Shown here: positions 37,660 through 47,212 of the stretch, piece by piece | Layout: every line of letters begins with the position of its first letter | Numbering within the stretch: the stretch's first letter is position 1 | Source: Streptomyces phaeofaciens | GTDB lineage: Bacteria > Actinomycetota > Actinomycetes > Streptomycetales > Streptomycetaceae | Assembly (NCBI RefSeq): GCF_014648915.1 | Contig: NZ_BMSA01000003.1 | Location: forward strand, 62,001-126,000 | Direction: 5' to 3' | Length of the DNA stretch: 64,000 nucleotides | The notes under the pieces: model-generated | What the model saw: the letters and a program-made list of their open reading frames with translations, nothing else | What the model was told of the DNA's origin: nothing | The model's database searches: none | Program-made: the position numbers and the translations under genes

Positions 37660-38892
37660 TCAGTCCACCAGATCCCGTACGACCGCGTCGGCCAGCAGCC
37701 GCCCCCGCAGGGTCAGGACCGCACGTCCCTCGTCGTAAGGCTCACGCTGGAGCAGCCCCTCCGACAGCGCCCGCCGGGAGGCCGCGAGGCCCTCCGGCCG
37801 CAGCAGGGACAGCGGCACGCCCTCCCGCAGGCGGAGCTCCAGCAGGATCCGCTCGACCCTGCGGTCCTCCGCCGACAGCACCTCGCGCCCCGCCCCGGGG
37901 GAGCGCCCGGCGGCCAGCGCCGTCGCGTACGCCCCCGGGTGCTTCACGTTCCACCAGCGCACGCCGCCCACGTGCGAGTGCGCGCCGGGGCCCGCGCCCC
38001 ACCAGTCGGCGCCGCGCCAGTACAGCTCGTTGTGCAGACAGCGGCCGGCGTCGGAGGTGGCCCAGTTCGACACCTCGTACCAGTCGTAGCCCGCCGCGGC
38101 GAGGGTCTCCTCGGCGATCAGATACCGGTCGGCGTGCACGTCGTCGTCCGTCATCGGCACCTCGCCCCGCCGGATCCGCCGGGCGAGCTGGGTGCCCTCC
38201 TCGACGATCAGGGCGTACGCGCTGATGTGGTCGGGCCCGGCCCCCAGCGCCGCGTCCAGCGTCGCCCGCCAGTCGTCGTCCGACTCGCCCGGCGTGCCGT
38301 AGATCAGGTCGAGGTTGACATGGTCGAAGCCCACCGCGCGGGCCTCCGCCACGCAACGCTCGGGCCGGCCGGGCGTGTGCGTGCGGTCGAGGACACGGAG
38401 CACGTGCTGCCGGGCGCTCTGCATGCCGAAGGAGATCCGGTTGAAGCCGCCCTGCCGGAGCGTGGCGAGATAGGCCGGGTCCACGGACTCCGGGTTCGCC
38501 TCGGTCGTCACCTCCGCGTCGGCCGCCAGCCCGAACTCGTCCCGGATCGCGCGCAGTGCCCGTACGAGGTCGGAGGCGGCCAGCAGCGTCGGCGTACCGC
38601 CGCCGACGAAGACCGTACGGACCTCGCGGGGGTCGTCGCCGAGGGTCTTGCGGGCCAGCCGGATCTCGTCGACCAGGGTGTCGGCGTAGTTCTCGCGGGA
38701 GGCGAGCACACCGCCGGTGCCGCGCAGCTCGGTGGCGGTGTAGGTGTTGAAGTCGCAGTACCCGCAGCGGGTCGCGCAGTAGGGAACGTGCAGGTAGAAC
38801 CCGAGGGGGCGGTCGGCGGCGCCGGCGAGGGCGTGCTCCGGGAGCGCGCCGTCGTCGGGGACCGGCTCGCCGTCGGGAAGTGCGGAAGGCAT
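37660..38892 (-). CDS. hemW: Radical SAM heme chaperone HemW
   Basis: 410 residues. The radical SAM cluster motif CATRCGYC follows FYLHVPY near residue 35; GGGTPTLL and the C-terminal HemN domain are present. The fourth-cysteine arrangement of true HemN is not evident, so HemW (heme trafficking) fits better than coproporphyrinogen dehydrogenase. The ATG at 38892 gives a family-typical length. In Streptomyces it lies between hrcA and lepA, as here. Confidence 0.92.
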   Translation of the reverse strand: MPSALPDGEPVPDDGALPEHALAGAADRPLGFYLHVPYCATRCGYCDFNTYTATELRGTGGVLASRENYADTLVDEIRLARKTLGDDPREVRTVFVGGGTPTLLAASDLVRALRAIRDEFGLAADAEVTTEANPESVDPAYLATLRQGGFNRISFGMQSARQHVLRVLDRTHTPGRPERCVAEARAVGFDHVNLDLIYGTPGESDDDWRATLDAALGAGPDHISAYALIVEEGTQLARRIRRGEVPMTDDDVHADRYLIAEETLAAAGYDWYEVSNWATSDAGRCLHNELYWRGADWWGAGPGAHSHVGGVRWWNVKHPGAYATALAAGRSPGAGREVLSAEDRRVERILLELRLREGVPLSLLRPEGLAASRRALSEGLLQREPYDEGRAVLTLRGRLLADAVVRDLVD

Positions 38893-38918
38893 GGGTCCAT
38901 TGTCCAGGACCGGCGGGA

Positions 38919-40823
38919 TTACTCCGCCTGGAGGACCAGCAGCGCCAGATCGTCCTCCGGCGGCCGCTCCCCGAAGTCGTGCACCAGGTCACGGATCCGC
39001 TCGGCGATCATGTCCGCGTCGAGTCCGGTGCAGCCGGCCAGCGCGGTGGCGAGACCGTCGCCGTCGTCGAACTGGCGGGAGCCCGAGCGCCGCTCGGTCA
39101 CCCCGTCGGTGACGCACAGCAGACTGTCGCCCGAGCGCAGCTCCAGGGTGTCGCAGGTGTACGTGACGTCCTCGACGACCCCGAGCAGGGTCTGCGGGCG
39201 CGCCCCCGTGGCGACGGAGCCGTCGGGCCCCAGCAGCAGCGGCAGCGGGTGCCCGGCGGAGGCGAGGGTGCAGCGCACCCCGCCCTCGAAGGGGGCCAGC
39301 TCCCCGTAGAGGAGGGAGAGGAAGCGGGTCTGCGGGCCGTCGGTGGGTCCGGCCGGGCCGACGAAGGCGCGGGCGGCGGCGTCGGCGGCCTCGGTGGCGT
39401 CGTCGAGGAGGAGCTGGTTGAGGCGGTCGAGGACGTCGGCGACGCCGTAGCCCTCGCGGGCGAGCAGGCGCAGCCAGGGCCGGGCCAGGCCGATCACGAC
39501 GGCCGCCTCCGGGCCCTTGCCCTGCACATCGCCGACGGCGAAGCACCAGCGGCCGTCGCCGGCCGGGAACAGGTCGTAGAAGTCGCCGCTCGGCCCGCCC
39601 TGCTCGCGCGGCTCGTACACCAGGGCGCTGCGCACGCCCGGGATCTCGGCGACCGCGCCGGGCAGCAGCCCGCGCTGGAGGACGGCGCTGATGGTGGCCT
39701 GGCGGGCGTACTGGCGGGCCGCGCCGATGGCGAGCGCCACCCGGCGGCCGAGATCCTCGACGAGCCCGGTGACCTCGTCGGGGAAGCCGTTCGGCCCCGC
39801 CCGCCCGATGACCAGGGTGCCCAGCGGGCGGCCGCCGGCGATCAGCCGGTAGGCGAGGGCCGTGCCCTGCGGGCCGAGGACCGCGCCGGGCCAGGGGAAG
39901 GGGGCGGGCCCCGAGCTGAGCCCGTCGGGCGGACGCGGCGGGTCCTTCTCCAGGGCCCGGCGCAGCTCCTCGACACGGTTCTCGCTGCCGTGCCAGGCCC
40001 GGGCGAGCCGGGGTCCCGGCCAGCCGGGCCACTCGCCGCCCGGACCGCTCAGCTCGTCCTCCAGCCACACCGCGCACCAGTCGGCGAGCCGGGGCACCAG
40101 CAGCTGGCTGGTGAGCGCGGCGACCAGATCCTCGTCGAGCTGCCCGGCGAGCAGGTCGGAGGCCTCGGCGAGGAAGGAGAGGGCGCCCCGGTTGAGCCAG
40201 TCCCGGCCGTCCTGGCCGCAGGGGCCGTCCTGGCCGTCCGGTACGGCGGGCCGGGGGTCGGGGGCGAGGGCCTCCAGCAGGCCGAAGGCGGTCCCGGGCA
40301 CGCCGTCGGCGTCGTACGGCTCGGCCGGCACCAGCCGCGCCCAGACCGTCTTCGCACCCCGGCGGTACGTCACTCCCCAGGCGTCGGCCAGCGCCGCGAC
40401 CAGCCGCAGGCCACGGCCGTACTCCGGGATCTCGTAGGACGGTTCGGGGCTGCCGTCGCGCGGGGCGCGGGAGGGGTGGTGGTCGGACACCTCGACGACC
40501 ACGGCACAGCCCTCGGGCCCCGCCTCCAGCCGGCAGAGCAGCCCGACGTCCGTGCCGGCGTGCACCACGGCGTTGGTGACCAGTTCGCTGACGACGAGTA
40601 TCGCGTCCTCGGCGAGGCGTTCGGCGAGCTTCTCCGCGCCGGGGAGGCCGAGCCCGGCCCACTCCACGAGCGTGGCCCTCACCAGGTCCCGGGCGGTCCC
40701 GGGCGCGAGCGAACTCCCGGTCAGGGTGACCTCGGTGTGCGGGGAGGGGGCCACCCGAAAGGCATGGGCCGACGCGTCACCGGCACAGGAGTAGAACTCC
40801 CGCTGGGTCGGAATGGCCCCCAT
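38919..40823 (-). CDS. SpoIIE/RsbU-type PP2C phosphatase with N-terminal RsbW-like ATPase domain
   Basis: 634 residues, cytoplasmic. Residues about 30-150 form an HATPase (N-box SELVTNAVVHAG, G-box YGRGLRLVAALAD) like anti-sigma kinases. A central GAF-like region (about 220-400) follows. The C-terminal PP2C/SpoIIE domain (about 410-630) has SGDFYDLFP, VGDVQGKGPEAA and CVTDGVTE with the metal-binding Asp residues. Such fusions can both phosphorylate and dephosphorylate anti-sigma antagonists. No sigma or anti-anti-sigma gene lies nearby, so the partner is unknown. Confidence 0.88.
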   Translation of the reverse strand: MGAIPTQREFYSCAGDASAHAFRVAPSPHTEVTLTGSSLAPGTARDLVRATLVEWAGLGLPGAEKLAERLAEDAILVVSELVTNAVVHAGTDVGLLCRLEAGPEGCAVVVEVSDHHPSRAPRDGSPEPSYEIPEYGRGLRLVAALADAWGVTYRRGAKTVWARLVPAEPYDADGVPGTAFGLLEALAPDPRPAVPDGQDGPCGQDGRDWLNRGALSFLAEASDLLAGQLDEDLVAALTSQLLVPRLADWCAVWLEDELSGPGGEWPGWPGPRLARAWHGSENRVEELRRALEKDPPRPPDGLSSGPAPFPWPGAVLGPQGTALAYRLIAGGRPLGTLVIGRAGPNGFPDEVTGLVEDLGRRVALAIGAARQYARQATISAVLQRGLLPGAVAEIPGVRSALVYEPREQGGPSGDFYDLFPAGDGRWCFAVGDVQGKGPEAAVVIGLARPWLRLLAREGYGVADVLDRLNQLLLDDATEAADAAARAFVGPAGPTDGPQTRFLSLLYGELAPFEGGVRCTLASAGHPLPLLLGPDGSVATGARPQTLLGVVEDVTYTCDTLELRSGDSLLCVTDGVTERRSGSRQFDDGDGLATALAGCTGLDADMIAERIRDLVHDFGERPPEDDLALLVLQAE

Positions 40824-41090
40824 GCACAGCTCCCCTGCACGTTCGGAGGACGACGCCTCGATCAGTGCCGCCAGAGTGACAGAACGGCCCCGTCCATAAG
40901 CAAGGGGTTACCGAATGGGCCGCGATGAGGGAGAACCGTGCTACGGGTGTGTCCGAAGACGAACGGTTCGACGACGGATTCCGAGCGTCCGGACTATGCC
41001 CTCTGCTCATCCATGCCGGGAACGTGCCGCTCGGTGCTTGGTCGGTGCCTGCTCCGTCCTTTCGGTGCGCCTCGGTGCCGGGTCGGTTCG
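40824..41090. other. Non-coding gap between phosphatase and helicase fusion
   Basis: This 267-bp stretch holds no ORF with Streptomyces-like codon use in its own right. It must contain the promoter of the phosphatase (minus strand). A short T/G-rich section (around 41018-41080) repeats TCGGTGC several times (GCTCGGTGCT, CTCGGTGCC), without clear structure. No RNA gene seen. Confidence 0.5.
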
Positions 41091-41127
41091 CGGGTGGCAC
41101 CGCCCGGTGCTCGGGCGGTGCCACCCG
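41091..41127 (-). terminator. Strong hairpin after the helicase fusion gene
   Basis: Perfect 16-bp arms (CGGGTGGCACCGCCCG and its complement) around the loop GTGCT, directly abutting the stop codon at 41128. It ends the helicase transcript before the phosphatase promoter region. Confidence 0.8.
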
Positions 41128-44100
41128 TCAGTCCTTCACGTACCGGACGACGACGCGCATGCCGGTGCCGCGCTCCGTCCGCCAGCGCACCTCGTCGCCG
41201 ACCTCCCGCCCCATCAGCGCCCGGCCCAGCGCGGAGTCGGGACTGAGCCGTTCCGCCTCGTCGCCGGCGAGCATCGCGATCTCGTACGTCGTGATCCCGG
41301 GGTCGTCCGGGTCCTCCACGCCGACCAGGCAGCCGGGCGCCACCGTCGTCCCGCCCGTCAGGGTCGAGTCGGGCGTCACCCGGTCCAGCAGGTCCCGCAG
41401 CAGGCTTCGGCGCTCGCGCAGCGCCGTCCGCCGTCGGTCGAGGTCCGCCAGCTGCGCCTGCCGCGAGGACGAGTCGACGGCCACGATCTCGGGCAGGGGC
41501 CGCTCCAGCTCGTCCTGGACCCGCCCCAACTCGCGGTGCACCCGGCGGTGGGCGGCGGGACTGAGCCGCTCCACCCCGGAGCCGGTGGAGGAGGCGGGGA
41601 GGGGGACAGGGACAGGGTCGGGCGTGACAGTGGGGGCAGGTGCGGGTGCGGGTGCGGTGGTGCGTACCGGCTGGCGCGGTACGCCGGGCAGCGGGCCGTC
41701 CGCCGTCCGGTCCGTGGCCCGGCGCACCCGCAGCAGCTCCGTCGTACGGCCGTCGGAGGCGCCGGCGGAGCCGGGCGCGTGGTAGCGGGCCAGCCCGGTC
41801 TGGCCGGTGTGGCCCAGGACCGGTACGTCGGCATGGGCGATCGCGGCCCGGATCATGGCCTGTATCTCGGCGTGGGCGACCCGTACGACCGCCCGGCCGC
41901 CGCGCGCCACCTCCACGACGTCGGCCCCCGGGAACCCGGGTACCCCCACGCCCGCGAGGAACCGTGCGGTGCTCTTCACGGAACGGCCCATGCTGAACGC
42001 GTGCTGGGCCGCGTTGACCTCGTCCCGGTGCAGCCGCACGACGGAGACGAACTCCGGCGTCCCGTCCCCGCCGCGGTCGGCCGCCGAGGCCCGCCGGACG
42101 TCCTGCCGCCCGTCCGCGCCGGAACGCGCCGACCGGCCGTCCGCCGCGGGAGCCGCCGCAGGGGCCGCCGGCGCGGTGCGGACGCCCTTGCGGGAGTCCT
42201 CCGCAGGGGCCGACACCGGCCCGGTCCGCGACCCGGCCTCGCGCGTGGCGCTGGACTGCTGCGGCGGCGTGGCCGTGGGCGGCTGCGCCGCGGGGCGCCG
42301 GACACCGGTGCCGGCCCGCGGCCCGGCGGGCTCGGCCGTGCCGACGGACTCCGGAGCACGGTCGGCCGGCTCCGGGGCATGGGGCCGAGAGATGGCCGGC
42401 GGGTCGGCCGGACGGCGCTCGGCCGGCCCGCCCGCACCGGCAGCCGTACGCCCGTCGCCGCCCGCCGTGCGGCTGCCGGGCCCCGGCAGCCGTGCCGCCG
42501 TCTCGATCCCGAGCCGCTCGATCTGCTCCCACAGCGGTTCCAGCGCGCGCTCGGGGTCGAGGAAGAACCGGCTGCCCCGGATCCGGACGAACGTCCAGCC
42601 CACCCGCTCCAGTTCGCGCTGGCGGGCCGCGTCCGCGTCCGCGTTCTCCTCGGTGTGGAAGGCGTCGCCGTCGCACTCGACCGCCAGCCGGCGCGTCCCG
42701 CCCTCGACGACGAGGTCGATACGGAAGCGCCCGGCGGGGTACTGCGGCCGCACCCGGTAGCCGCGCGCCCGCAGCGCCAGATAGACACGCTGTTCGAAGA
42801 GGCTGTCGAAGGCCTCGTGCGGAACGTCCGGCCGGACCTCGCCGAGCACCGCGCCGTCCTGCTCCTCGGCGGGGCGGGAGAACCAGTCGAGGTAGGCGCG
42901 CCGCAGATCGCTCTCGCCCAGTTCGGTGAGCGCGACGCTGTGGAACAGCCACACCTGGTCGCGGGCCCGGGACGCGGCGACGTTGATGTGCTGCCGGTAC
43001 AGCGCGCTGTTGTAGGAGCCGATGCGGCGCGGCCCGTCCGGCCCGGTGAGCGAGGTGACCAGGCCGACGAGGACGACATCCCGCTCGTCGCCCTGGAACT
43101 CCTCCGCGTTGCCCACCCGCAGCCGCCGCCGCTGCCGCTCGTCGAGCGGGATGCGGTCCGCCAGCAGATCCTCGATGAGGAACTTCTGGCCGGCCCCGAG
43201 CAGGGTGATGACCCCCATGGTGCGGCCCGCGTAGGCGGGGTCCGCGATGCAGCGGGCCACCGTGTCGACGAGGGCTTCCGCCTCGGGCCGGTTGATCTGC
43301 TTCTGTCCGCTGCCCTCCACGAAGCCGTCGGCCACATGGACCGACCGCAGCGGAGGCAGCCGGTCGGCGCCGTACTGCCGCAGGGGCTGGAGGCGGCCGC
43401 CGTAGCAGAGTTCGTTGGAGAAGCCGATGATCTCCGGCATGCAGCGGAAGTGCTCCTGGAGCATCAGCCTGCCGCGGCCGCCGGCGAGTCCGGACGCGAT
43501 GTCGAAGAGGCTCGCGGTCGGGGTGAAGAGGTTGCGCCGGGCGGCGGGCAGTTCGCCGAGGAGCCGCCGCTGGAGGGCGAACTGCTCGTCGTGGTCCACC
43601 CCCACCTGCGCCGGGCTGACCTGCTGGTCGTCCCCGACGACGATCACCTTCGCGCCGAGCCAGGCGAGCAGCAGCGCTTCGGGGCCGGACTGGCTCGCCT
43701 CGTCGATGATCACGACGTCGAAGCGTCCGGCCCGGTCCATCGGCACGGTCTCGGTCACCTGGTGCAGCGGCATGATCCAGGCCGGCACCGCCTCCTGGCT
43801 GGCCTGGAGGCTCTCGCGGGCCTGACGGCGGTAGGTCGCCGCGTACTTGCCGGTGCCCTTGCCGAGCCTGCGGACGTTCTGCTGGTAGGAGGTGAGGGCC
43901 ACGGCCTGGTCGTCGGTGAGCCGGGACAGACAGGTGTACCAGGCCCGGTCGGCCGCCAGCCGTTCCAGGCTGATGCGGATCTCGGCGTCGGCCTCGGTGA
44001 GCTGCCGCTGCTGCCGGTTCTCGGCCTCGGGGTCCGTCAGTTCCGTCATCCGCGTGTGCCAGGCCGACCAGGCCCAGGCGGCGTCGAAGTCCGCGAGGCG

Positions 44101-47007
44101 GGTGTCCCACGCGGGGTCCTGCGGGCCGGACTCCAGCGGGTCGGCGACGTCGGGGAGGACCGCGGCCACCCGCCGGTAGGCGTCGTCGCAGGCCGTCTTG
44201 CGGGCCAGGGCCTCCCGGAGGTCGTCGAGGTCCGCGACGGCGGCGGCGTACGCGTCCGGGTCGCGGGCCTCGACGGCGGCGCGGGTCCGGTCGACGGCCG
44301 GCGGGACACCGCGCCGGTGCGCCGAGGCCCGCAGCACGTCGAGGGCGTCGTCGATCAGGGCGCGCGCGGGGTCGGCGGCGCGGCGGGCCGCCCGCGCCCG
44401 CAGCACACCGCGGACGGTGTCGACCGTCGTGGGGTCGCTCCAGTCGGCGCCGGCGAGGCCGGGGGCGTCGGCCGCGGCCAGCACGACGTCCCGCCGCAGA
44501 TCGGCGAGGGCGGTGAGCGTGGCCAGGGTGGCGGCGTCCTGGCGGAGGCGGGCGATCCGGCGGGGGCCGGGCTGCCAGGCGCCGACGCCGTCGCCCCACT
44601 CCCGCTCGATGTCCTGGAGGTGCCGCTCCAGGGTGATCCGGTGCAGTACGGCGGCCGCCGCGGCCTCGGTCTCCACGGTGCGGCCGTCGGCCCGGACCGC
44701 CTCCGGGAAGTCGCCGACGGCCTTGCGCAGCCGGGTCTTCATCCCGAACGTGCCGCGCAGCCGCTCGCCGGCCGCGAGACCGTCGCGCAGGGTGGTGGCG
44801 AGACCGAGCGCGGTCGGGACGTCGTACGCCTCCAGGCCGCTGACCAGGGTGGCGCCCAGGGCGTGGGCCGCCTCCTCGATGGCGGCGAGGGCGGCCGTGG
44901 TGCGCTCGTGCCGGCTGCGGATGCCGATGTCCTGCCCGGCGAGCACCTCGCGGCGCGGCCCGGCGGCCCAGTCGGCGGGCAGGGCCGCGGCCGCCGCGTC
45001 CTGGGCCGTGAAGCGGTCGAGTACGGCGGCCAGCCGCTCCTGCCGGTCGGCGCTCAGGGCGGCCACCGCGTCGTCGACGCGCGTGCCGGAGCCGTGGGTG
45101 CGCAGCGCGGTGAGGTCGGCCTCCGCGGCGCGGAGCGTGCCGACCGCGTCGGCGAAGGCGAGGTGGGCGGGCAGCCGGCCGGGCTCGGGGAGCGCGGCGG
45201 TGACGGTGGCGGCGAGCGCGCGGTGCCGGTCGGTGAAGGCGAGGGCCGCGCGCCGCAGCGCGGTCAGGTCGGCCGGGGCCAGGGTGGGGGTGGGGCCGGG
45301 CACGGGGCCGATCCAGGCCAGCCGCGGCCGTTCGTCCGCGAGCCGCTCGGCGATGCGGGCCAGCGTGCCCTCGTAGTCGCCGATCTCGGCGGGGTGGCGG
45401 AAGGTCTCCTGCTCGCGCAGGGCCCGCAGGGTCTTCAGGGCGCGGGCCTGGGCGGAACGGGCGGAGCGCAGACGCTCCTCGTGCTCCTGGATGCGGCGCC
45501 GGTAGAACTGCGGGTCGAAGTCGCCCTGGCGGTCGAGGATCGCCTTGACCGACTGCTCCAGCTCCTGCTGTCCGGTGCCGTCGTCGGTACGGCTGACGCA
45601 CAGCTCGCGCACGCTGGCGGGGAGTTTGTCCCGCAGCACCTTCAGGGCGCGGGCGGTGTGGCTGGTGATCAGCACCCGGTTGCCGTGCGCCAGGAGGTCG
45701 GTGACCAGGTTGGCGATGGTGTGCGTCTTGCCGGTGCCCGGCGGGCCCTGGACGACGACGAGGTCGCGGTCGCGCAGCCGCTCGGCGATGGTGCGCTGCT
45801 CGTCGTTGGAGGGCAGCGCGAAGTACAGCTCCGGTGAACCGCCGCGGGCCTGCGGCGTGCCGGGCTCACCGAGCGGGCGGTCGCCGCCGGCTCCGGCGAC
45901 GGCCCGCAGCAGCGCGGTGGGTTCGGCCCCCTGCTCGATGCTCACGGCGACGCCGCGCAGCGCCTCCAGCATGCTGCGCCGGGTGCGCTCGCGCAGGAGC
46001 AGCGCGGGAGCGAAGCCCACGACCGGCACGGTGGGGTCGCCGGACGCGCGCTGCCGGGCGGGCGCGGGGTCGTAGCGGCCGGCCTCGTGGGCGGCGATGG
46101 TCCAGGTGGTCAGGGCGCGGTGGAGCTGGTCGGCCAGGGCGGGGTCGGTGGTGTCGCCCGCGGCCTCCAGTTCCTGGCGGACGAGGGCGCGGATCTCGGC
46201 GCGGGCCTTCTGCCCGGCGTCGAGCATGGACTCCTCCAGGACGGGGCCGCCCTGCTGCGGGTCGGGTCCGGCGGTGATCGCGCCCGTGTCGGGGTCGATG
46301 GAGACGACGGCCCGGCAGGTGAGCAGATGGCGGCGGACCGGTTCGTCCTGCGCGGACCAGGTCAGATGGCCGAAGGCCATGACCAGTTCGTAGCTCTCGC
46401 CGAGTTCGGAGGCGTCCACGCAGAGCCGGTACAGCCGGTCGTAGGCGCGCACGAGCGGCTTCATGGCGCGGTCGCGTCGCGCCCAGCCCTCCCATGCGCG
46501 GGCCCAGGCGCGGTGCTGCTCGCGCACCAGGTCGCGCTGCGGGAAGTCCTCCAGTGCGACGGTGACACGGCCGGTGCGCAGGGTGCCGCCCGCCGAGACC
46601 TCGTCGGCGGGTATCTCGGCGTGCTGCCGCGGTGCGGGCGCGGTCTCCCGGGCGGAGTCGCGGACCTCCCGGCCGTCGATCCAGTGGGTGAGGGGTGCGG
46701 CGGGGGTGGGCGGGTCGTGCCGGAGCGGGCGGGGTGCGCGCAGCCACAACGGGGTGTCGCCGGGGACGACTTCGGTGAGGAAGGAGTCGAACTGCGCGGG
46801 CAGGTCGGCGAACCAGACCTGGTGCCGGGCGTCGTCGAGGGTCCGCACCGGCCTGGTGCGGCTCTCACCGACCTCCGCCAGATAGCGGAAGACATGGCGG
46901 ACGATGTCGTCGGGCGTCGCGACGGAACCGGGCACGAGCACCTCGCTGAACCAAGGGGAAAGGAAGTGTGGAGATGGTGTGCGCATCCTATGCGGCACGT
47001 CTGACAT
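41128..47007 (-). CDS. Giant SF1 helicase fused to a Vsr/DUF559-like nuclease and a GreA C-terminal domain
   Basis: About 1959 residues. An N-terminal region (about 1-390) precedes the P-loop GPPGTGKTHT (about 420). A 650-residue helical insert leads to the Walker B IIDEASQ (about 1098), GDDQQVSP and helicase motifs QEHFRCMPEII, EEFQGDERDVV and VAASRARDQVWLFH, the Upf1-like SF1 pattern. Next comes a very-short-patch/DUF559-like domain (about 1370-1460; FEQRVYLALRARGY, RIDLVVEGGTRRLAVECDGDAFH). After a Pro/Ala linker and an unknown segment, the last 75 residues match GreA/GreB C-terminal domains (SPDSALGRALMGREVGDEVRW). The start is uncertain: ATG 47007 is chosen, with 46986 and 47112 possible. 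Confidence 0.8.
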   Translation of the reverse strand: MSDVPHRMRTPSPHFLSPWFSEVLVPGSVATPDDIVRHVFRYLAEVGESRTRPVRTLDDARHQVWFADLPAQFDSFLTEVVPGDTPLWLRAPRPLRHDPPTPAAPLTHWIDGREVRDSARETAPAPRQHAEIPADEVSAGGTLRTGRVTVALEDFPQRDLVREQHRAWARAWEGWARRDRAMKPLVRAYDRLYRLCVDASELGESYELVMAFGHLTWSAQDEPVRRHLLTCRAVVSIDPDTGAITAGPDPQQGGPVLEESMLDAGQKARAEIRALVRQELEAAGDTTDPALADQLHRALTTWTIAAHEAGRYDPAPARQRASGDPTVPVVGFAPALLLRERTRRSMLEALRGVAVSIEQGAEPTALLRAVAGAGGDRPLGEPGTPQARGGSPELYFALPSNDEQRTIAERLRDRDLVVVQGPPGTGKTHTIANLVTDLLAHGNRVLITSHTARALKVLRDKLPASVRELCVSRTDDGTGQQELEQSVKAILDRQGDFDPQFYRRRIQEHEERLRSARSAQARALKTLRALREQETFRHPAEIGDYEGTLARIAERLADERPRLAWIGPVPGPTPTLAPADLTALRRAALAFTDRHRALAATVTAALPEPGRLPAHLAFADAVGTLRAAEADLTALRTHGSGTRVDDAVAALSADRQERLAAVLDRFTAQDAAAAALPADWAAGPRREVLAGQDIGIRSRHERTTAALAAIEEAAHALGATLVSGLEAYDVPTALGLATTLRDGLAAGERLRGTFGMKTRLRKAVGDFPEAVRADGRTVETEAAAAAVLHRITLERHLQDIEREWGDGVGAWQPGPRRIARLRQDAATLATLTALADLRRDVVLAAADAPGLAGADWSDPTTVDTVRGVLRARAARRAADPARALIDDALDVLRASAHRRGVPPAVDRTRAAVEARDPDAYAAAVADLDDLREALARKTACDDAYRRVAAVLPDVADPLESGPQDPAWDTRLADFDAAWAWSAWHTRMTELTDPEAENRQQRQLTEADAEIRISLERLAADRAWYTCLSRLTDDQAVALTSYQQNVRRLGKGTGKYAATYRRQARESLQASQEAVPAWIMPLHQVTETVPMDRAGRFDVVIIDEASQSGPEALLLAWLGAKVIVVGDDQQVSPAQVGVDHDEQFALQRRLLGELPAARRNLFTPTASLFDIASGLAGGRGRLMLQEHFRCMPEIIGFSNELCYGGRLQPLRQYGADRLPPLRSVHVADGFVEGSGQKQINRPEAEALVDTVARCIADPAYAGRTMGVITLLGAGQKFLIEDLLADRIPLDERQRRRLRVGNAEEFQGDERDVVLVGLVTSLTGPDGPRRIGSYNSALYRQHINVAASRARDQVWLFHSVALTELGESDLRRAYLDWFSRPAEEQDGAVLGEVRPDVPHEAFDSLFEQRVYLALRARGYRVRPQYPAGRFRIDLVVEGGTRRLAVECDGDAFHTEENADADAARQRELERVGWTFVRIRGSRFFLDPERALEPLWEQIERLGIETAARLPGPGSRTAGGDGRTAAGAGGPAERRPADPPAISRPHAPEPADRAPESVGTAEPAGPRAGTGVRRPAAQPPTATPPQQSSATREAGSRTGPVSAPAEDSRKGVRTAPAAPAAAPAADGRSARSGADGRQDVRRASAADRGGDGTPEFVSVVRLHRDEVNAAQHAFSMGRSVKSTARFLAGVGVPGFPGADVVEVARGGRAVVRVAHAEIQAMIRAAIAHADVPVLGHTGQTGLARYHAPGSAGASDGRTTELLRVRRATDRTADGPLPGVPRQPVRTTAPAPAPAPTVTPDPVPVPLPASSTGSGVERLSPAAHRRVHRELGRVQDELERPLPEIVAVDSSSRQAQLADLDRRRTALRERRSLLRDLLDRVTPDSTLTGGTTVAPGCLVGVEDPDDPGITTYEIAMLAGDEAERLSPDSALGRALMGREVGDEVRWRTERGTGMRVVVRYVKD

Positions 47008-47047
47008 CGCGGCCCATAGGTCGATTTCCGCACCCTTGCCCCGCCCT

Positions 47048-47117
47048 GACACTCCGTTCCCGGACGCCCCTGCCGCGGACACCCCGTTCCCGGACGCCGC
47101 GCCCCGGGACACTCCGG
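47048..47117. repeat. 30-bp-period direct repeats upstream of the helicase gene
   Basis: GACACTCCGTTCCCGGACGC at 47048 recurs at 47078 with one change, and a shorter GACACTCCGGACGC begins at 47108, exactly 30 bp on. The repeats lie in the 5' region of the helicase gene, outside the start chosen here. They could be binding sites or simple expansion. Confidence 0.65.
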
Positions 47118-47168
47118 ACGCACAGCGACCAGGCTCCCGGGACGCACGGCGGCCGGCCCCGGACGCAC

Positions 47169-47206
47169 GACGGCCCCGGAAGGCCGGATCGCCTTCCGGG
47201 GCCGTC
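47169..47206 (-). terminator. Hairpin after acyl-CoA synthetase gene
   Basis: Perfect 16-bp arms with a 6-nt loop (CGGATC); the inner arm reads CGGCCCCGGAAGGC. It lies seven bases beyond the stop at 47213 in the direction of transcription. Confidence 0.8.
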
Positions 47207-47212
47207 CTGCTG

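Noticed and set aside
37660..38892. Oxygen-independent coproporphyrinogen dehydrogenase (HemN)
   Set aside because: The N-terminal and cysteine pattern fit HemW, and actinobacteria use other enzymes for this step.
40915..45837. A 1640-residue plus-strand open frame opposite the helicase gene
   Set aside because: Its Arg/Gly/Pro-rich translation without family motifs is the usual high-GC shadow; the minus strand has clear helicase motifs.
41128..47007. A defence island around the helicase fusion
   Set aside because: Neighbours are a signalling phosphatase and a fatty-acid ligase; no methylase, toxin or other defence gene is present.
47008..47112. N-terminal extension of the helicase protein to the upstream ATG
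   Set aside because: The added 35 residues are Gly/Ser/Ala repeats derived from the 30-bp DNA repeats, without a ribosome site; kept only as an alternative start.
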